DNA from: Victivallales bacterium
GTDB taxonomy: Bacteria > Verrucomicrobiota > Lentisphaeria > Oligosphaerales > Oligosphaeraceae
Reading direction: 5' to 3'
Assembly: GCA_017964325.1 (NCBI GenBank)
Contig: JAGCSE010000090.1
Span: 1-64,000 of the forward strand
Length of the DNA stretch: 64,000 nucleotides
In this document: in pieces, positions 45,629-55,285 of the stretch
Layout: each line of letters opens with the position of its first letter
Position numbering within the stretch: the first letter of the stretch is position 1
Program-made: the position numbers and the translations under genes
The notes under the pieces: generated by a model
The model's input: the letters and a program-made list of their open reading frames with translations, nothing else
Told to the model about the DNA's origin: nothing
Database searches by the model: none

Positions 45629-48600
45629 ATGAAGAAATGTCTGCTTTTTGCGCTGATGCCATTGTTGGTGGTAGGGGCGTCATTGTCTCCGATTTGTCCG
45701 CAATTGACGAATGGAGCGGGCGGTTTTCTGTTTGACGGGGCGTGGCATTCTCGCGCCGCGTTGCCGCTGGATGATGGAAACGTCCTGTTCATCGCGCGGA
45801 ATCCAGAAGCAAAGAGCTACATCGCTGTATTGAAATCATCTGGCACCAATGTGGAAGTGGCGAGATATGGCTGTATTACATCGTACATTGGATTGCAGGC
45901 GAACGACAACTGGGACGTGTTTAGGCTTGGCCGTAGTGGATTGTATGGTACGATTTCGTTTTTCAATGAGAAGGCATATCTGTATGTCTCCGATGGAAGC
46001 ATGGGAATTTATGCCATGATGGTCGAGGGGATGCCGTTGGATGGTAAGTTGGATGAAAACGCATTGTCTGCGCTGCGGATTGCGGCGAGCGGCAACGGGA
46101 AGGTCGTGGCAGCACAGGTTTCATCTCAGGCAATGACGGTTTTTAAAAGGAGAGATGACGGAAAATGGTCGTCTTCGACTCGCCAGACGGAGGACTTTAA
46201 TTCTGATTTGTTCCGTGGGATTGCGTTGGATTATGACGGAACGCGGATGTGGCATTTTACAGAGCAGGAACAGGGATGTTGGCTGACGTTGACGGAGTTG
46301 GCGGACGACGGCAAAGAGAACGACATCGCCGTCATGAAGGTTGATGACGACACGCAGCATTCGTATTATGTCGCGTGTACAGATGATGGGAATGTCGTGT
46401 ATTTTACCAAATATATCAATGACACGGCGATGCTGATGAAGGGCGTCTATGACGGCGAATCGTTGAAGGCGCAGATTGTCAGTTGGGGCATCAGTGGCGG
46501 AATTGCGGATGGCGACAGCCGTCAGCCCGCCTGTTCGGCGGATGGCCGTTTTGCGGTGTTCACCAGCAAGGCGACGAATCTCACGGCGGACAAAGTGGAT
46601 GGAGCTTTCTGGCAGATTTTCGTCTATGATTCCTTGCGTAATGAAATAAAACTCATGAGCAAGTTGAATGGTTTTGCGGCGGATGCGGATTGCGAGACAC
46701 CGATGATTTCCGCTGGCGGACATTATGTGACGTTCTCCAGCGCGGCGGCAAATTTCAATGTCATCAAGACGGATGTATCGCATTTGTATAGGGTTGAATG
46801 TGAAAATGTGGATGAAACGCAAGGCGTTGTCGCAGCAGGGGCGATGTTTGAGCGAATCGCTGTGGACGATGCGGGAGGCAATGTCGTGTTCTCGACGGAT
46901 GCTATGTTGGCTGTCGGTGACGACAATATTCTGAAGAATGTTTATGGGCGAGATGTGACGGCTGGCGTGACGTATGCGGTTAGCCCTCTTGACTCGCAGG
47001 ATTATCTGCAATGTACTATCAGTGGCGACGGCCGTGAGGCCGTCTATGTGCCGTATCAAGGTGATGATTCCATCTGGCCTGATTTGAATCGACTTGATGA
47101 CGTGTGTTCGCTGGCGTTGGATTTTGACGGCGACGTATTGGCCTGCATCGACAAGAATGGACGGTTGATACGGCAGGAACGCGGCAAGAAACCAGTCATT
47201 CTCGCAACGGATGCGACGGATACGACGGGAGACTCCTCTACGGTACGTCTGAGCCATGATGGAACGATGCTTGTCTATACTTTTAAGACGGCTTCCGGCA
47301 AGGCAACGGGATTGAAGGCGTGGTTCGCGGAAACGGGACGTTTTGTGACGTTGATGGAGGATTCCCCGAAATATGTCCATGTCTCCCAAAGCGGACATTA
47401 TGTATTTTACCGCAAAAAAGACTACAAGCTGTACCGTCAGGAGACGACGGGGGGGACGGCGGTCATGGTGTCGGAAGGTGATCTTTTTGCCATCAGCCGT
47501 GATGGTCGGTATGCCTTCCATGATACACAAACCAACACATTGCTTGTTCGACAGGAATTGTTTGGAAATAAAGCAGTAATAGAGGTCGGTGACAGTAGCG
47601 GCACACATTACAGCACGATTGCTTCTTCTGCGAATGGTGATCGTGTCTTTTATGTGCAGAATGGTGCTTTGGTCTATGACACGCTGCCTGTCGCTGATGA
47701 AGGAACTACTACAGTGACAGGAACTTGTGTAACGGATGTCATGGAAAACACAGGTGACGAGACAGCATATGAAATCGCCTTGCAGACGAGTGGCAATGCG
47801 GATTATGCGCTTCGGCTCGTTGGAGACGTTTCCGCCAACGGCGGCGCGGTTTCATTATTATATCCAAACGGCACGCGTCCATGGTATGCCTTGAGTTATG
47901 TTCCGAAGATGTATTTTTGCGGAACGGACACCGTTACAGTAGAATTGTGGAACGGGTATGAATGGTTTACGGCCGATGTTTCGATTGACGTTGAAAACGT
48001 GAATAATCCACCTGAATGGACGAAAGAAGCAGTGGCTTTGGATGCGAAGGAGAACAATGTTTCCGGCAAATTGTCCCTTGATGAACTGCTGATTGACTAT
48101 GATTTAGATTATGTTGAAATCACAGGCGAGGAAATTGATTTGAGTGTCAAAGGGCCTGATGCAAGCAAGTTGCTGCGGTTGGACGGCGGTGTGATTCATG
48201 CAGATTTGACAGAGCGGTTCGATTTAGTCGCTCGTGGCGGCGGCATTTTGACGTACAGCATCACGGCGACGGACAAGGTTGGCGAAAAGGCTGCCATGAC
48301 ATTGACGTTGAATATTGCGAACACAGACCGTCCGCCAACATTGACTAAAATGGAAGCAACTGCGTACGAAGGACTTCCAATTGAATGGTCATGGTTCGGC
48401 ATTGACGATCCAGATGCGGAGGACACTGAGGATAACTTGCGGCTTTGTTTTCAAAGTCGCCATGCGGAGTTCTATGGAAATGATGGAAAGAAATTGGATG
48501 CGGCTTCTGGCGTTTACAAAAGCCAGTTTCCAATCACGTATCGTTCAACGTGCAATATCCAGCAGGACACCATAGATGTTTGGGCAAAGGATTTGGATGG

Positions 48601-49078
48601 ATTGACCAGCGATTCCGTGACGATGACTGTCGAGGCGGCGTATATCGAAGTGTCTCTTGCTGAACTATATGGCATTGAGATTGATGGGCGGATGGAATGG
48701 AAAGGCGTGTCGAAAGGCTGGAATTTGCTGTCCGTGCCAAATGACATTCCAGAGGACGGAATGGCGGCGTACAAGGCGATGATGGGATTGGATGCCGTAT
48801 GGCGTTGGAATGGAAAATGTTTTGAAGAAGCGACGTTGTTGCACAGTGACGAAGGCTTCTGGGGCTATGTTTCAGAGCTTCCCGATGAGCCACCGTCGGG
48901 AACATTGGCAGGTCGTCGAGCCTTTACGCCGTTGCATCGCGGCTGGAATCTACGCGGGGCATACGGAGCATCGCAGGGCGGATTGCTCTGGATGTTGGAG
49001 AAAAATCGGCGGCACACGATGCTTGTGCAACAGTCTGAAGCGAAGCAAGGCTTTGGACACTGGATATTTATGAAATAA
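45629..49078 (+). CDS. Secreted beta-propeller/cadherin-like protein with GWNL C-terminal domain
   Basis: A 1149-residue exported protein. The ATG at 45629 lies 9 bases after AAAAGG and starts MKKCLLFALMPLLVVGAS. Residues about 40-690 contain recurring TolB/PD40-like blades: SADGRFAVFTSKATNL, SAGGHYVTFSSAAANF, SHDGTMLVYTFKTAS, SRDGRYAFHDTQTN. Cadherin-like units follow at about 740-1010 (NVNNPPEWTKEAVALDAKENNVSG-type). The last 125 residues repeat the domain found at the end of the LRR protein: SKGWNLLSVPN, VWRWNGKCFEEA, GFWGYV, RGWNLRGAYG, GHWIFMK. The ligand is unknown. rbgA follows after 26 bases with no terminator in between. Confidence 0.72.
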   Translation: MKKCLLFALMPLLVVGASLSPICPQLTNGAGGFLFDGAWHSRAALPLDDGNVLFIARNPEAKSYIAVLKSSGTNVEVARYGCITSYIGLQANDNWDVFRLGRSGLYGTISFFNEKAYLYVSDGSMGIYAMMVEGMPLDGKLDENALSALRIAASGNGKVVAAQVSSQAMTVFKRRDDGKWSSSTRQTEDFNSDLFRGIALDYDGTRMWHFTEQEQGCWLTLTELADDGKENDIAVMKVDDDTQHSYYVACTDDGNVVYFTKYINDTAMLMKGVYDGESLKAQIVSWGISGGIADGDSRQPACSADGRFAVFTSKATNLTADKVDGAFWQIFVYDSLRNEIKLMSKLNGFAADADCETPMISAGGHYVTFSSAAANFNVIKTDVSHLYRVECENVDETQGVVAAGAMFERIAVDDAGGNVVFSTDAMLAVGDDNILKNVYGRDVTAGVTYAVSPLDSQDYLQCTISGDGREAVYVPYQGDDSIWPDLNRLDDVCSLALDFDGDVLACIDKNGRLIRQERGKKPVILATDATDTTGDSSTVRLSHDGTMLVYTFKTASGKATGLKAWFAETGRFVTLMEDSPKYVHVSQSGHYVFYRKKDYKLYRQETTGGTAVMVSEGDLFAISRDGRYAFHDTQTNTLLVRQELFGNKAVIEVGDSSGTHYSTIASSANGDRVFYVQNGALVYDTLPVADEGTTTVTGTCVTDVMENTGDETAYEIALQTSGNADYALRLVGDVSANGGAVSLLYPNGTRPWYALSYVPKMYFCGTDTVTVELWNGYEWFTADVSIDVENVNNPPEWTKEAVALDAKENNVSGKLSLDELLIDYDLDYVEITGEEIDLSVKGPDASKLLRLDGGVIHADLTERFDLVARGGGILTYSITATDKVGEKAAMTLTLNIANTDRPPTLTKMEATAYEGLPIEWSWFGIDDPDAEDTEDNLRLCFQSRHAEFYGNDGKKLDAASGVYKSQFPITYRSTCNIQQDTIDVWAKDLDGLTSDSVTMTVEAAYIEVSLAELYGIEIDGRMEWKGVSKGWNLLSVPNDIPEDGMAAYKAMMGLDAVWRWNGKCFEEATLLHSDEGFWGYVSELPDEPPSGTLAGRRAFTPLHRGWNLRGAYGASQGGLLWMLEKNRRHTMLVQQSEAKQGFGHWIFMK

Positions 49079-49104
49079 TAAACGGGACAGAAGGAGAGAT
49101 GAGC

Positions 49105-49980
49105 ATGATTGACATCAATTTTGAACAATATCCGTTGACGGGATGGTTTCCAGGCCACATGATGAAGGCCGAAAAGGCCATGCAGGAGGCGTTGAAGCTC
49201 GTGGATTTGGTGGTGGAGCTGATTGACGCACGGGCACCGATGTCGTCACGGAATCCGGATTTGCGGGAGATATTGCAGAACCGTCCGTTTCTGACGGTTG
49301 CGAACAAGTCGGATTTGGCGGACCCAAAAGTATCGAAGGCGTGGGTGGAATGGTATGCACAGCGCGGAGAACGGCTCTTCATGCTGGATTCACGCAAGAC
49401 GGGAACGCTTCGCGGACTGCCTGAACTGTGGCGAAAAGTCGTCGTGGAGGAACGCGCAAAGCGTGGGGCGACACGGCCGCTGATACGGCCTGTGCGGATC
49501 ATGATCGCGGGCGTTCCGAACATCGGCAAATCGACGTTGGTTAACCACTTGCTGGAGAAGAACAAGGCGCAGGTGGGGCCGAAGCCTGGCGTGACACGGC
49601 AGAACCAATGGATTCCGCTGCCAGGCAACGTGGAACTGTTGGATACGCCTGGAATCTTGTGGCCGAAAATCGAAACCAAAGAGCACGAATTGCTGTTGGC
49701 ACTGTTGGGGAACCTGAAGGAGGAAATCGTTGATAAGGTATTACTATCAGACTATTTGTGTTATCGTTTAAGCGAACAGAACAGTGTTAAATGGGACGTG
49801 CTTGGCTTGGATGGATGTCCTGAAACGCCTGATGAGCTGTTGGAAGGATTGGCGCGTCGCCGTGGCTTGTTGCGAACGGGTGGCATCCCTGATATAGAAC
49901 GTGCCGCCAATGCGTTTTTGAAAGATTACCGCGATGGACGGCTTGGACGATTTACATTTGATGCCGTCCCGCATGCGTAG
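49105..49980 (+). CDS. rbgA: Ribosome biogenesis GTPase RbgA (YlqF)
   Basis: A 291-residue circularly permuted GTPase acting late in 50S assembly. The motif order is permuted as expected: G4 ANKSDLADP precedes G1 GVPNIGKST and G3 DTPGILWP. The N-terminal GWFPGHMMKAEKAMQEALKLVDLVVELIDARAP is diagnostic. The ATG at 49105 has AAGGAG eight bases upstream; the in-frame ATG at 49099 is only two bases from it. Confidence 0.93.
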   Translation: MIDINFEQYPLTGWFPGHMMKAEKAMQEALKLVDLVVELIDARAPMSSRNPDLREILQNRPFLTVANKSDLADPKVSKAWVEWYAQRGERLFMLDSRKTGTLRGLPELWRKVVVEERAKRGATRPLIRPVRIMIAGVPNIGKSTLVNHLLEKNKAQVGPKPGVTRQNQWIPLPGNVELLDTPGILWPKIETKEHELLLALLGNLKEEIVDKVLLSDYLCYRLSEQNSVKWDVLGLDGCPETPDELLEGLARRRGLLRTGGIPDIERAANAFLKDYRDGRLGRFTFDAVPHA

Positions 49981-49988
49981 TGGAGCAT

Positions 49989-50049
49989 GGGGTGGCGCGT
50001 CCCGCCTGCGCAGCGGGATACCATCCCCAAATGTTTGCGCGATGCGCAA
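49989..50049. repeat. GC-rich palindromes in the convergent rbgA/glycosidase gap
   Basis: Two hairpins: GGGGTGG...TCCCGC-loop-GCGGGA...CCATCCCC (49989-50028) and TTGCGC-GAT-GCGCAA (50035-50049). Without U-tracts they resemble REP-type elements at the 3' ends of converging genes. Confidence 0.6.
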
Positions 50050-50078
50050 GCGGTCGCGCGGTTGCGCGTCCCTCCCTG

Positions 50079-52529
50079 TCACTCAAAGGCGAGGGTGACG
50101 GGGCCGAAGAGGCCCGACGGAAGCGATTCGCGTTCGAAGGGACGTTCCCTCTGGTCGTAGTTGTCGCTTTGCTGCGGGTAGCGCTGTTTCCATGTTTCCA
50201 GCACGCCTGGCGCGTTGATGGCGTTGGCCAACGTGTTGGAAACACGAATTTCGAGTTTGTTTTTGCCTTTTTTCAGACAATTTTCGGGAATGTCACAACC
50301 GTATGGCGGCCAGTAGCATTTGGCCACTTCGATGCCGTTGACAATAATCGTGCAGACATAGTTGACTTTGCCCAGCGACAGAAATGCCTCAAGCGGTTTT
50401 TCCGTGAGAGTGAATGTCGTCTCGTAGCAGGCTTCGCCGCTGAAATCGACGCCCAATGTCTCCTGCCAGTCTCCCAATGACTTGAGTTTCACAGGCGGCT
50501 GTCCGTTCATATCGACATGGTCCACACCGTTTTCGGAAATCACGTATTTCGTAACGGGCGTGAGCGTCCAGCCTTTTTTTAGCGTGATATTGGCGATTTC
50601 CTGTTTGTCTTCGTCCAAATCATCGTCGTCTAGTTCATCGTCCAGTTCGACGTCATCAAGATCGTCTTCATCGGCGAGGTCTTGGAGTTCTCTTCTTTCT
50701 TCGGCGGATTCGAGGCAGAAGAGGAGCGAACCGAATGGCTCGAACGTCCAGTCGAATGAGTTGTTTTCTTCATTGCATGGTAGCCAGAGGCAGTCACCGG
50801 TCATGGGATCCAATTGCAGAGGAAGGCCCCATTCATTGTCGATGTGAATGGTGGTTTCGACGGTTTTGTCGGACTCATTGACGAGGAAATAGTAGGGGAT
50901 ACCGTCCCAGATGCGTTTTGTGGCGCGGATTGCGTCGGTGGCTGGCGAAATGTCGATGACAGGTTTGATGCGGTCAAGCTGTGTTTCATCCAAGACCATG
51001 CCGCCGCGTGTGGATATTCGTTTGACGAACCTCTTGGCTTCGGGCGTCATCCGATTGCGCGACGGGATGATCAGGGTGTCATACATCATGGCTCCGATCT
51101 TGAAACTGCCGTCGTCATAGACTTTCGTCTTGGGTTTGCCGAGCGCGTCGTCATCGACGAAATCGAAATCGATTTGGCGTTCGAGAAGTTTTTGTGAAAT
51201 CTCCTCATGGATTCTTGCGGCGGCTTCGCCTTTCGAAGCGCCAGCCCAAATGGAACGGACATCGTAGTACAGGGCGACGTGGCAGTCGGCCTTGCCTTGC
51301 TTGAGAATGTAGCAGAGACGCGCAAAATAGGTGTGCCACAGGTTGGAATACGGCCACAGCGGATCGTCCGGCCCGCATTGCGGGCGTGGGTTGACGTATA
51401 GCAGGTGGTCTTTCGTGGACATTTCATAGCAGCTGAGAACAATTGTGTTGATGCCGCGGACGAGCTGATATTCGAGCAGCCACTTGAGCTGGAGGGGCGT
51501 CAGGCCGTTGCCGAAAACGGCGGCTGTCTCCGTGAGGGAGCGGTCGCGGCCGCTTTGGCGGGCGATGGACGACGCGTATTTCGGGAAGACATGGGAGCGG
51601 ACTCCAGGGAAGAGCTGCTGCCAGATGACATCGACGCCTGGAACGTCCAAATAGCGCAGGACGCGCATGATATGGCCATAGCCGTGGAGGACGTTGTTGC
51701 GCGGGTCGTCTTCGCCGCCGAAGTGTCCGCCTGACAACAACTTATTACGGCGGCACCATGTGCGGATGGGCAGGACGAAGCGTTCCGCGAAGAGTCGTGA
51801 GCGGACGTCCTGATAGTCGATGCGGATTTTTATAATTTCTTCCGAATCATCGTCTTTCGGTTCTTGGAGCAGAACATCCAGATAGGGCATGATGTCATAG
51901 CCTTTCCAACGTTTGAACATCTTGGGGAAATCCTCTGTCCAGGCGTTTCGGCAGAAGCAGGCTTCATCCTGGAAAACGAATTTCAATGTCTTGCCGAAAA
52001 ATTCCCCTGCGGCTTTTTTATGACCATCATGGGTGAGCTTGATGAAAGCTTCTGCAACGCCTGGCGTGAGAAGATTCGGATAGCCGTAACGACCGGAGGC
52101 ATCCTGCGCAGGAAGCGTCTCGATGAACGCATGGCCGTCTTTGCCTTTGGCGATGCGCATCTGGCGGAAGCGCTCAGGATTGCTCTTCATGACTTGGCCG
52201 CAGGCGTTTCCAGACGGCCAGCCGCCTTCGTCGTAGAGCCAGTAGTGCATGCCGAGGTCGGCGCAGGTCTTGACCATTTCGCGGACGAATTTGAAATACG
52301 GCTTGGAGAGATAGGGGAGGTCGAGACGCGTCGCCATCGCGACGGGGCGGAATTCGGGCGGCTCCGGATGGAAGCAGACAGCCTGCAAGCCATGTGCTGC
52401 CATGTCCTTAAGCTGCTGTTTGCAGACTTTTACATCAACTTTGTCATTGATGATCCAGAAATAGGCGATGGAGCAGTCTGGGGGTGGATTATTGAAGTCG
52501 TATGGATTTGAATCGTATTTGTTGGCCAT
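50079..52529 (-). CDS. GH106-like glycoside hydrolase (putative alpha-L-rhamnosidase type)
   Basis: An 816-residue protein. The start at 52529 (MANKYDSNPYDFNNPP) fits the domain boundary; the upstream in-frame part is tonB coding sequence in another frame. The barrel shows YFWIINDKVDVKVCKQQLKDMAAHGLQAV, FREMVKTCADLGMHYWLYDEGGWPSGN and FVFQDEACFC, the pattern of GH106 and related GH2-like rhamnosidases. A galactose-binding-like beta-sandwich ends the protein (AFLSLGKVNYVCTIIVNGIEVAKC). Between them is a striking acidic stretch of Asp/Glu/Leu (about residues 610-645). No signal peptide is seen. It overlaps tonB by 41 bases, so it is probably read with the TonB operon. Confidence 0.65.
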   Translation of the reverse strand: MANKYDSNPYDFNNPPPDCSIAYFWIINDKVDVKVCKQQLKDMAAHGLQAVCFHPEPPEFRPVAMATRLDLPYLSKPYFKFVREMVKTCADLGMHYWLYDEGGWPSGNACGQVMKSNPERFRQMRIAKGKDGHAFIETLPAQDASGRYGYPNLLTPGVAEAFIKLTHDGHKKAAGEFFGKTLKFVFQDEACFCRNAWTEDFPKMFKRWKGYDIMPYLDVLLQEPKDDDSEEIIKIRIDYQDVRSRLFAERFVLPIRTWCRRNKLLSGGHFGGEDDPRNNVLHGYGHIMRVLRYLDVPGVDVIWQQLFPGVRSHVFPKYASSIARQSGRDRSLTETAAVFGNGLTPLQLKWLLEYQLVRGINTIVLSCYEMSTKDHLLYVNPRPQCGPDDPLWPYSNLWHTYFARLCYILKQGKADCHVALYYDVRSIWAGASKGEAAARIHEEISQKLLERQIDFDFVDDDALGKPKTKVYDDGSFKIGAMMYDTLIIPSRNRMTPEAKRFVKRISTRGGMVLDETQLDRIKPVIDISPATDAIRATKRIWDGIPYYFLVNESDKTVETTIHIDNEWGLPLQLDPMTGDCLWLPCNEENNSFDWTFEPFGSLLFCLESAEERRELQDLADEDDLDDVELDDELDDDDLDEDKQEIANITLKKGWTLTPVTKYVISENGVDHVDMNGQPPVKLKSLGDWQETLGVDFSGEACYETTFTLTEKPLEAFLSLGKVNYVCTIIVNGIEVAKCYWPPYGCDIPENCLKKGKNKLEIRVSNTLANAINAPGVLETWKQRYPQQSDNYDQRERPFERESLPSGLFGPVTLAFE

Positions 52530-53352
52530 GGGAAATCGGATCTTTGAGTATGAAATCGAGACGTATTTGAAGACGGCAGGGAACTGGCGTGCGTTTGTCA
52601 TTCCGTCCAGGGTAGAACCGCCACTGCTTGATGGCGCGGAGGGCCGCTGTCTCGAAGTAGCCTTGCGGATTCGCCTGGTGGACGGACGGTTCAACGACAC
52701 GTCCATTAATATCGACTGTAAATTGCAATATGACAAATCCTTCAATGCCGCGTCTGCGCGCATATTCCGGATAAGCTGGTTGGACAGTGAATTGGAAATG
52801 AGGAGGATACTTGAGTGACTTGCCGTCCGGCAATGCACCGTCGGAGTCTGCTGGAAGGGAAGGCTCGGCGGTGCGGTTGCCGTCTTCTACCGTGGAAGCT
52901 GATATTTCAAGTGGCGTTGTTTCAGATTGTTGTGGAATGGGTTCGGCAATCGGTTGCGTCTGCGGAGGATGGACGGTTGTGTTTTGCTGGACAACAGGCT
53001 GCGGTGTGATGTCAACTGTCTTCACTGGAGTTGGCAACGGCTTGGGCGGCAATTGGACGGTAGGTGTCTTGGGAGGCGGCGGCAACGGCTTGGGAAGCAC
53101 CATTGCCGCCATTTTCGTTGTTTTGGGTGGCGTGGCAAGCTTTGTCTGACTAGGGGGGCTGGCGGCTGGTATCGTTGTGGTGGTGGCGAGTTTGACGGAA
53201 ACGACGACTGGTTGTGGTGTTGGCGCAGGATGAATGGCCGACCATGATTCCACCAACGGAAAAACGCAGACGACGGCAATGGTCACTAGCATGGCCATGA
53301 ATGCCGCGTGGATTTTTTTCGATATTGGGATGGATTGATGGAAATCGCTCAT
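52489..53352 (-). CDS. tonB: TonB energy-transducing protein
   Basis: A 287-residue TonB. The ATG at 53352 overlaps the exbD stop (ATGA) and gives one N-terminal helix (KIHAAFMAMLVTIAVVCVF). A Pro-rich periplasmic spacer covers residues about 55-185 (VLPKPLPPPPKTPTVQLPPKP). The TonB C-terminal domain is clear: PAYPEYARRRGIEGFVILQFTVDINGRV, ETAALRAIKQWRFYPGR, and TPVPCRLQIRLDF. A short tail follows. With ExbB and ExbD it powers the BtuB-like receptor encoded upstream. Confidence 0.95.
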   Translation of the reverse strand: MSDFHQSIPISKKIHAAFMAMLVTIAVVCVFPLVESWSAIHPAPTPQPVVVSVKLATTTTIPAASPPSQTKLATPPKTTKMAAMVLPKPLPPPPKTPTVQLPPKPLPTPVKTVDITPQPVVQQNTTVHPPQTQPIAEPIPQQSETTPLEISASTVEDGNRTAEPSLPADSDGALPDGKSLKYPPHFQFTVQPAYPEYARRRGIEGFVILQFTVDINGRVVEPSVHQANPQGYFETAALRAIKQWRFYPGRNDKRTPVPCRLQIRLDFILKDPISHGQQIRFKSIRLQ

Positions 53353-53759
53353 GGCGTGTCTGTTGTGGCGGCGATGCTGACATCCGTGATGCCGCCGAGA
53401 CGGCATTGGTCGATTAGGCGGACGGTGAGGCCGGTAGGAGCTTTTTCATCCGCGATGATGGTGATGGAGCCGTTTTTGTCCGGCAGTTGTTCTTTGACGA
53501 GATTGGGAATCTGGGCGAGCTGATAGGGCTGCCCCGCATGTTTGATTTCGCCGTCTTTTGTTATCGTGAGAATCATGGCGTCTGGTGAAATCGGCGCGGC
53601 GGTTTCGGCCTGCGGGCGGTTGATGCCGATTCCTGCGTCTTTCGTGAAAACGGTCGTGACCATGAAGAAAATCAGCAGGAGGAAAATCATATCGACCATG
53701 GGGGACATGTTGATGTCCGGCATGACGTCAGTTTGAGATTGAAGATGGCGGTTACGCAT
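53349..53759 (-). CDS. exbD: ExbD/TolR biopolymer transport protein
   Basis: A 136-residue proton-channel subunit. It has the single N-terminal helix with the essential Asp in MSPMVDMIFLLLIFFMVTTVF, then a periplasmic domain ending in VRLIDQCRLGGITDVSIA. It overlaps exbB by 8 bases and tonB by 4, implying coupled translation. Confidence 0.95.
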   Translation of the reverse strand: MRNRHLQSQTDVMPDINMSPMVDMIFLLLIFFMVTTVFTKDAGIGINRPQAETAAPISPDAMILTITKDGEIKHAGQPYQLAQIPNLVKEQLPDKNGSITIIADEKAPTGLTVRLIDQCRLGGITDVSIAATTDTP

Positions 53760-54120
53760 GGTGTTTTTTCAGACGATGGCGGAGATGCGCAAGGGCGAGA
53801 GTTCCTGGAATGGCGGTGGCGAGGCCGGCCTGCGTCGTGACGAGGGCTTTGCCGATGCCGGATGCGAGGGCGGCTGTATCCGTGGCGGCGGCATGGAATG
53901 TGTCCATCATGCCGATGACGGTTCCAAGCAGGCCGAGCAGCGGGGCGGCGGCGACAAACGCCGCCATGAAACGGATTTCATGGGCGACCAGTTGCACGTC
54001 GCAGCCATGCTTCAACGCCGCCAGGGAGATGAAATAGCGGTGCCATATCATAAAGGCGACGATGATGATGGGAATCATCAGCCAGCCGCCGGTTTTTATA
54101 TAATTTAGTACAGGTGTCAT
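53752..54120 (-). CDS. exbB: ExbB/TolQ proton channel protein, short form
   Basis: A 122-residue MotA/TolQ/ExbB-family protein, about half the usual size: one N-terminal helix (GGWLMIPIIIVAFMIWHRYF) and the conserved pair AAPLLGLLGTVIGMMDTFHA and GIGKALVTTQAGLATAIPGTLA. The cytoplasmic loop is nearly absent, as in the ExbB2 of TonB2 systems. It lies 13 bases after the TtpC-like gene. Confidence 0.92.
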   Translation of the reverse strand: MTPVLNYIKTGGWLMIPIIIVAFMIWHRYFISLAALKHGCDVQLVAHEIRFMAAFVAAAPLLGLLGTVIGMMDTFHAAATDTAALASGIGKALVTTQAGLATAIPGTLALAHLRHRLKKHHA

Positions 54121-54133
54121 ATAAACTGGAAGG

Positions 54134-55285
54134 CTAGGATGCTAGAATGTTGTTGATTTTCGCTTTCAAGTTGCTGGCGTGGCGGCGTGCCATGCGTGTC
54201 AGCCAGGCATTGCAGAGCAGGGCGGGAATGGCGACGCAAAGTCCTGCCTCCGTGGTTACAAGGGCTTCAGAGATGCCATCGGCAAGCAACCGTGCGTCGC
54301 CGACGCCGACGGCGGTGATGAGGCGGAACGTATGGATCATGCCCGTAACGGTTCCAAGCAAGCCGAGCAATGGCGCGGCGGAGGCGCTTACGCCGAGCCA
54401 GAAGAGAAGATGTTCGCGTTTTGCAACGCATTGCTGTGCAATGGCGAATAATTCGTTTTCAAGTGCTTCTCCTTTGGCGGAAGATGCTTGGGCAGTAGTT
54501 TCAAGCTGCTGGAAATCATTTGAAGGGCGATGGAAGAAGAGTTCGAATAGTTTGTACAGTACGACAATGATGCAGATAATGCCAAGCAGGAGGATTGGAA
54601 TCATGATAATGCCACCTTGGCGAAGATGGTTCAGCAGACCGGAGCGTTGTGCGAAAAGTTCCGGATGCTTTCCTGTAACATCAAGAAACAAAGGCGATTG
54701 AGAAGACAACGGTTGCAGTTGATGGACGGTGGGAAGACCGCCTTCAGGACTATCGTAAAGTTGTCCGCGACCGTCTTGAGTGAAAAAATAAGCCACTGGA
54801 CCACGGCGGATGACGTTGCCTTCCATCTGCCTGCCAGTCGCGTCTTTGGCTATGATGGCAATAGGCTTCAGCGGCTGGAAAAGCGCTTCTAATGTTGCTA
54901 TGCGTTCTTGCGTAAGCTGCTCAAGGCGAGATGAAAGCGGCGTTGAATCGTCTGTCGGGAGCAATTGCGCAATACGTAGTTCGTCTTGTTGCGCAACGGC
55001 GTTTTTCGTTGCAAGCGTTTGGTTTTCCTGTTGGAGATTGTTGATTTCGTCTGACAGTTGTTCCAATTGGCGGATGAGTACGTCTGATTCCTTTTGAAGA
55101 GCTTGGACACGTTCAGAATGGCGTTTCCAGTCGTCTTCCGTCGCTTTTTGGACGGAATCGGCTTTTTGGCGGCAATCGGCGATTTCTTCCTGTATGCGTT
55201 TGACGAATACACGCGGATCCATTTCCTCCTGTGCGTAGAAGAGGAATGGAAGCAACACAAAAAGAACAAGATATCTTTTGCTCAC
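54134..55285 (-). CDS. TtpC-like MotA/TolQ/ExbB protein with periplasmic coiled coil
   Basis: A 383-residue protein starting with GTG at 55285, whose first bases overlap the DUF3450 stop. A signal sequence (RYLVLFVLLPFLFYAQ) is followed by a long periplasmic coiled coil (about residues 20-110). A small beta domain (ATGRQMEGNVIRRGPVAYFFTQDG) precedes a helix (IIMIPILLLGIICIIVVLYKLF). The ExbB core follows: ASAAPLLGLLGTVTGMIHTF and GISEALVTTEAGLCVAIPALL. This is the layout of TtpC, the extra subunit of TonB2 systems. Confidence 0.88.
   Translation of the reverse strand: MSKRYLVLFVLLPFLFYAQEEMDPRVFVKRIQEEIADCRQKADSVQKATEDDWKRHSERVQALQKESDVLIRQLEQLSDEINNLQQENQTLATKNAVAQQDELRIAQLLPTDDSTPLSSRLEQLTQERIATLEALFQPLKPIAIIAKDATGRQMEGNVIRRGPVAYFFTQDGRGQLYDSPEGGLPTVHQLQPLSSQSPLFLDVTGKHPELFAQRSGLLNHLRQGGIIMIPILLLGIICIIVVLYKLFELFFHRPSNDFQQLETTAQASSAKGEALENELFAIAQQCVAKREHLLFWLGVSASAAPLLGLLGTVTGMIHTFRLITAVGVGDARLLADGISEALVTTEAGLCVAIPALLCNAWLTRMARRHASNLKAKINNILAS

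Noticed and set aside
46121..47608. 495-codon minus-strand frame
   Set aside because: Antisense to the propeller protein. The product is His/Arg/Ile-rich and unlike any protein family.
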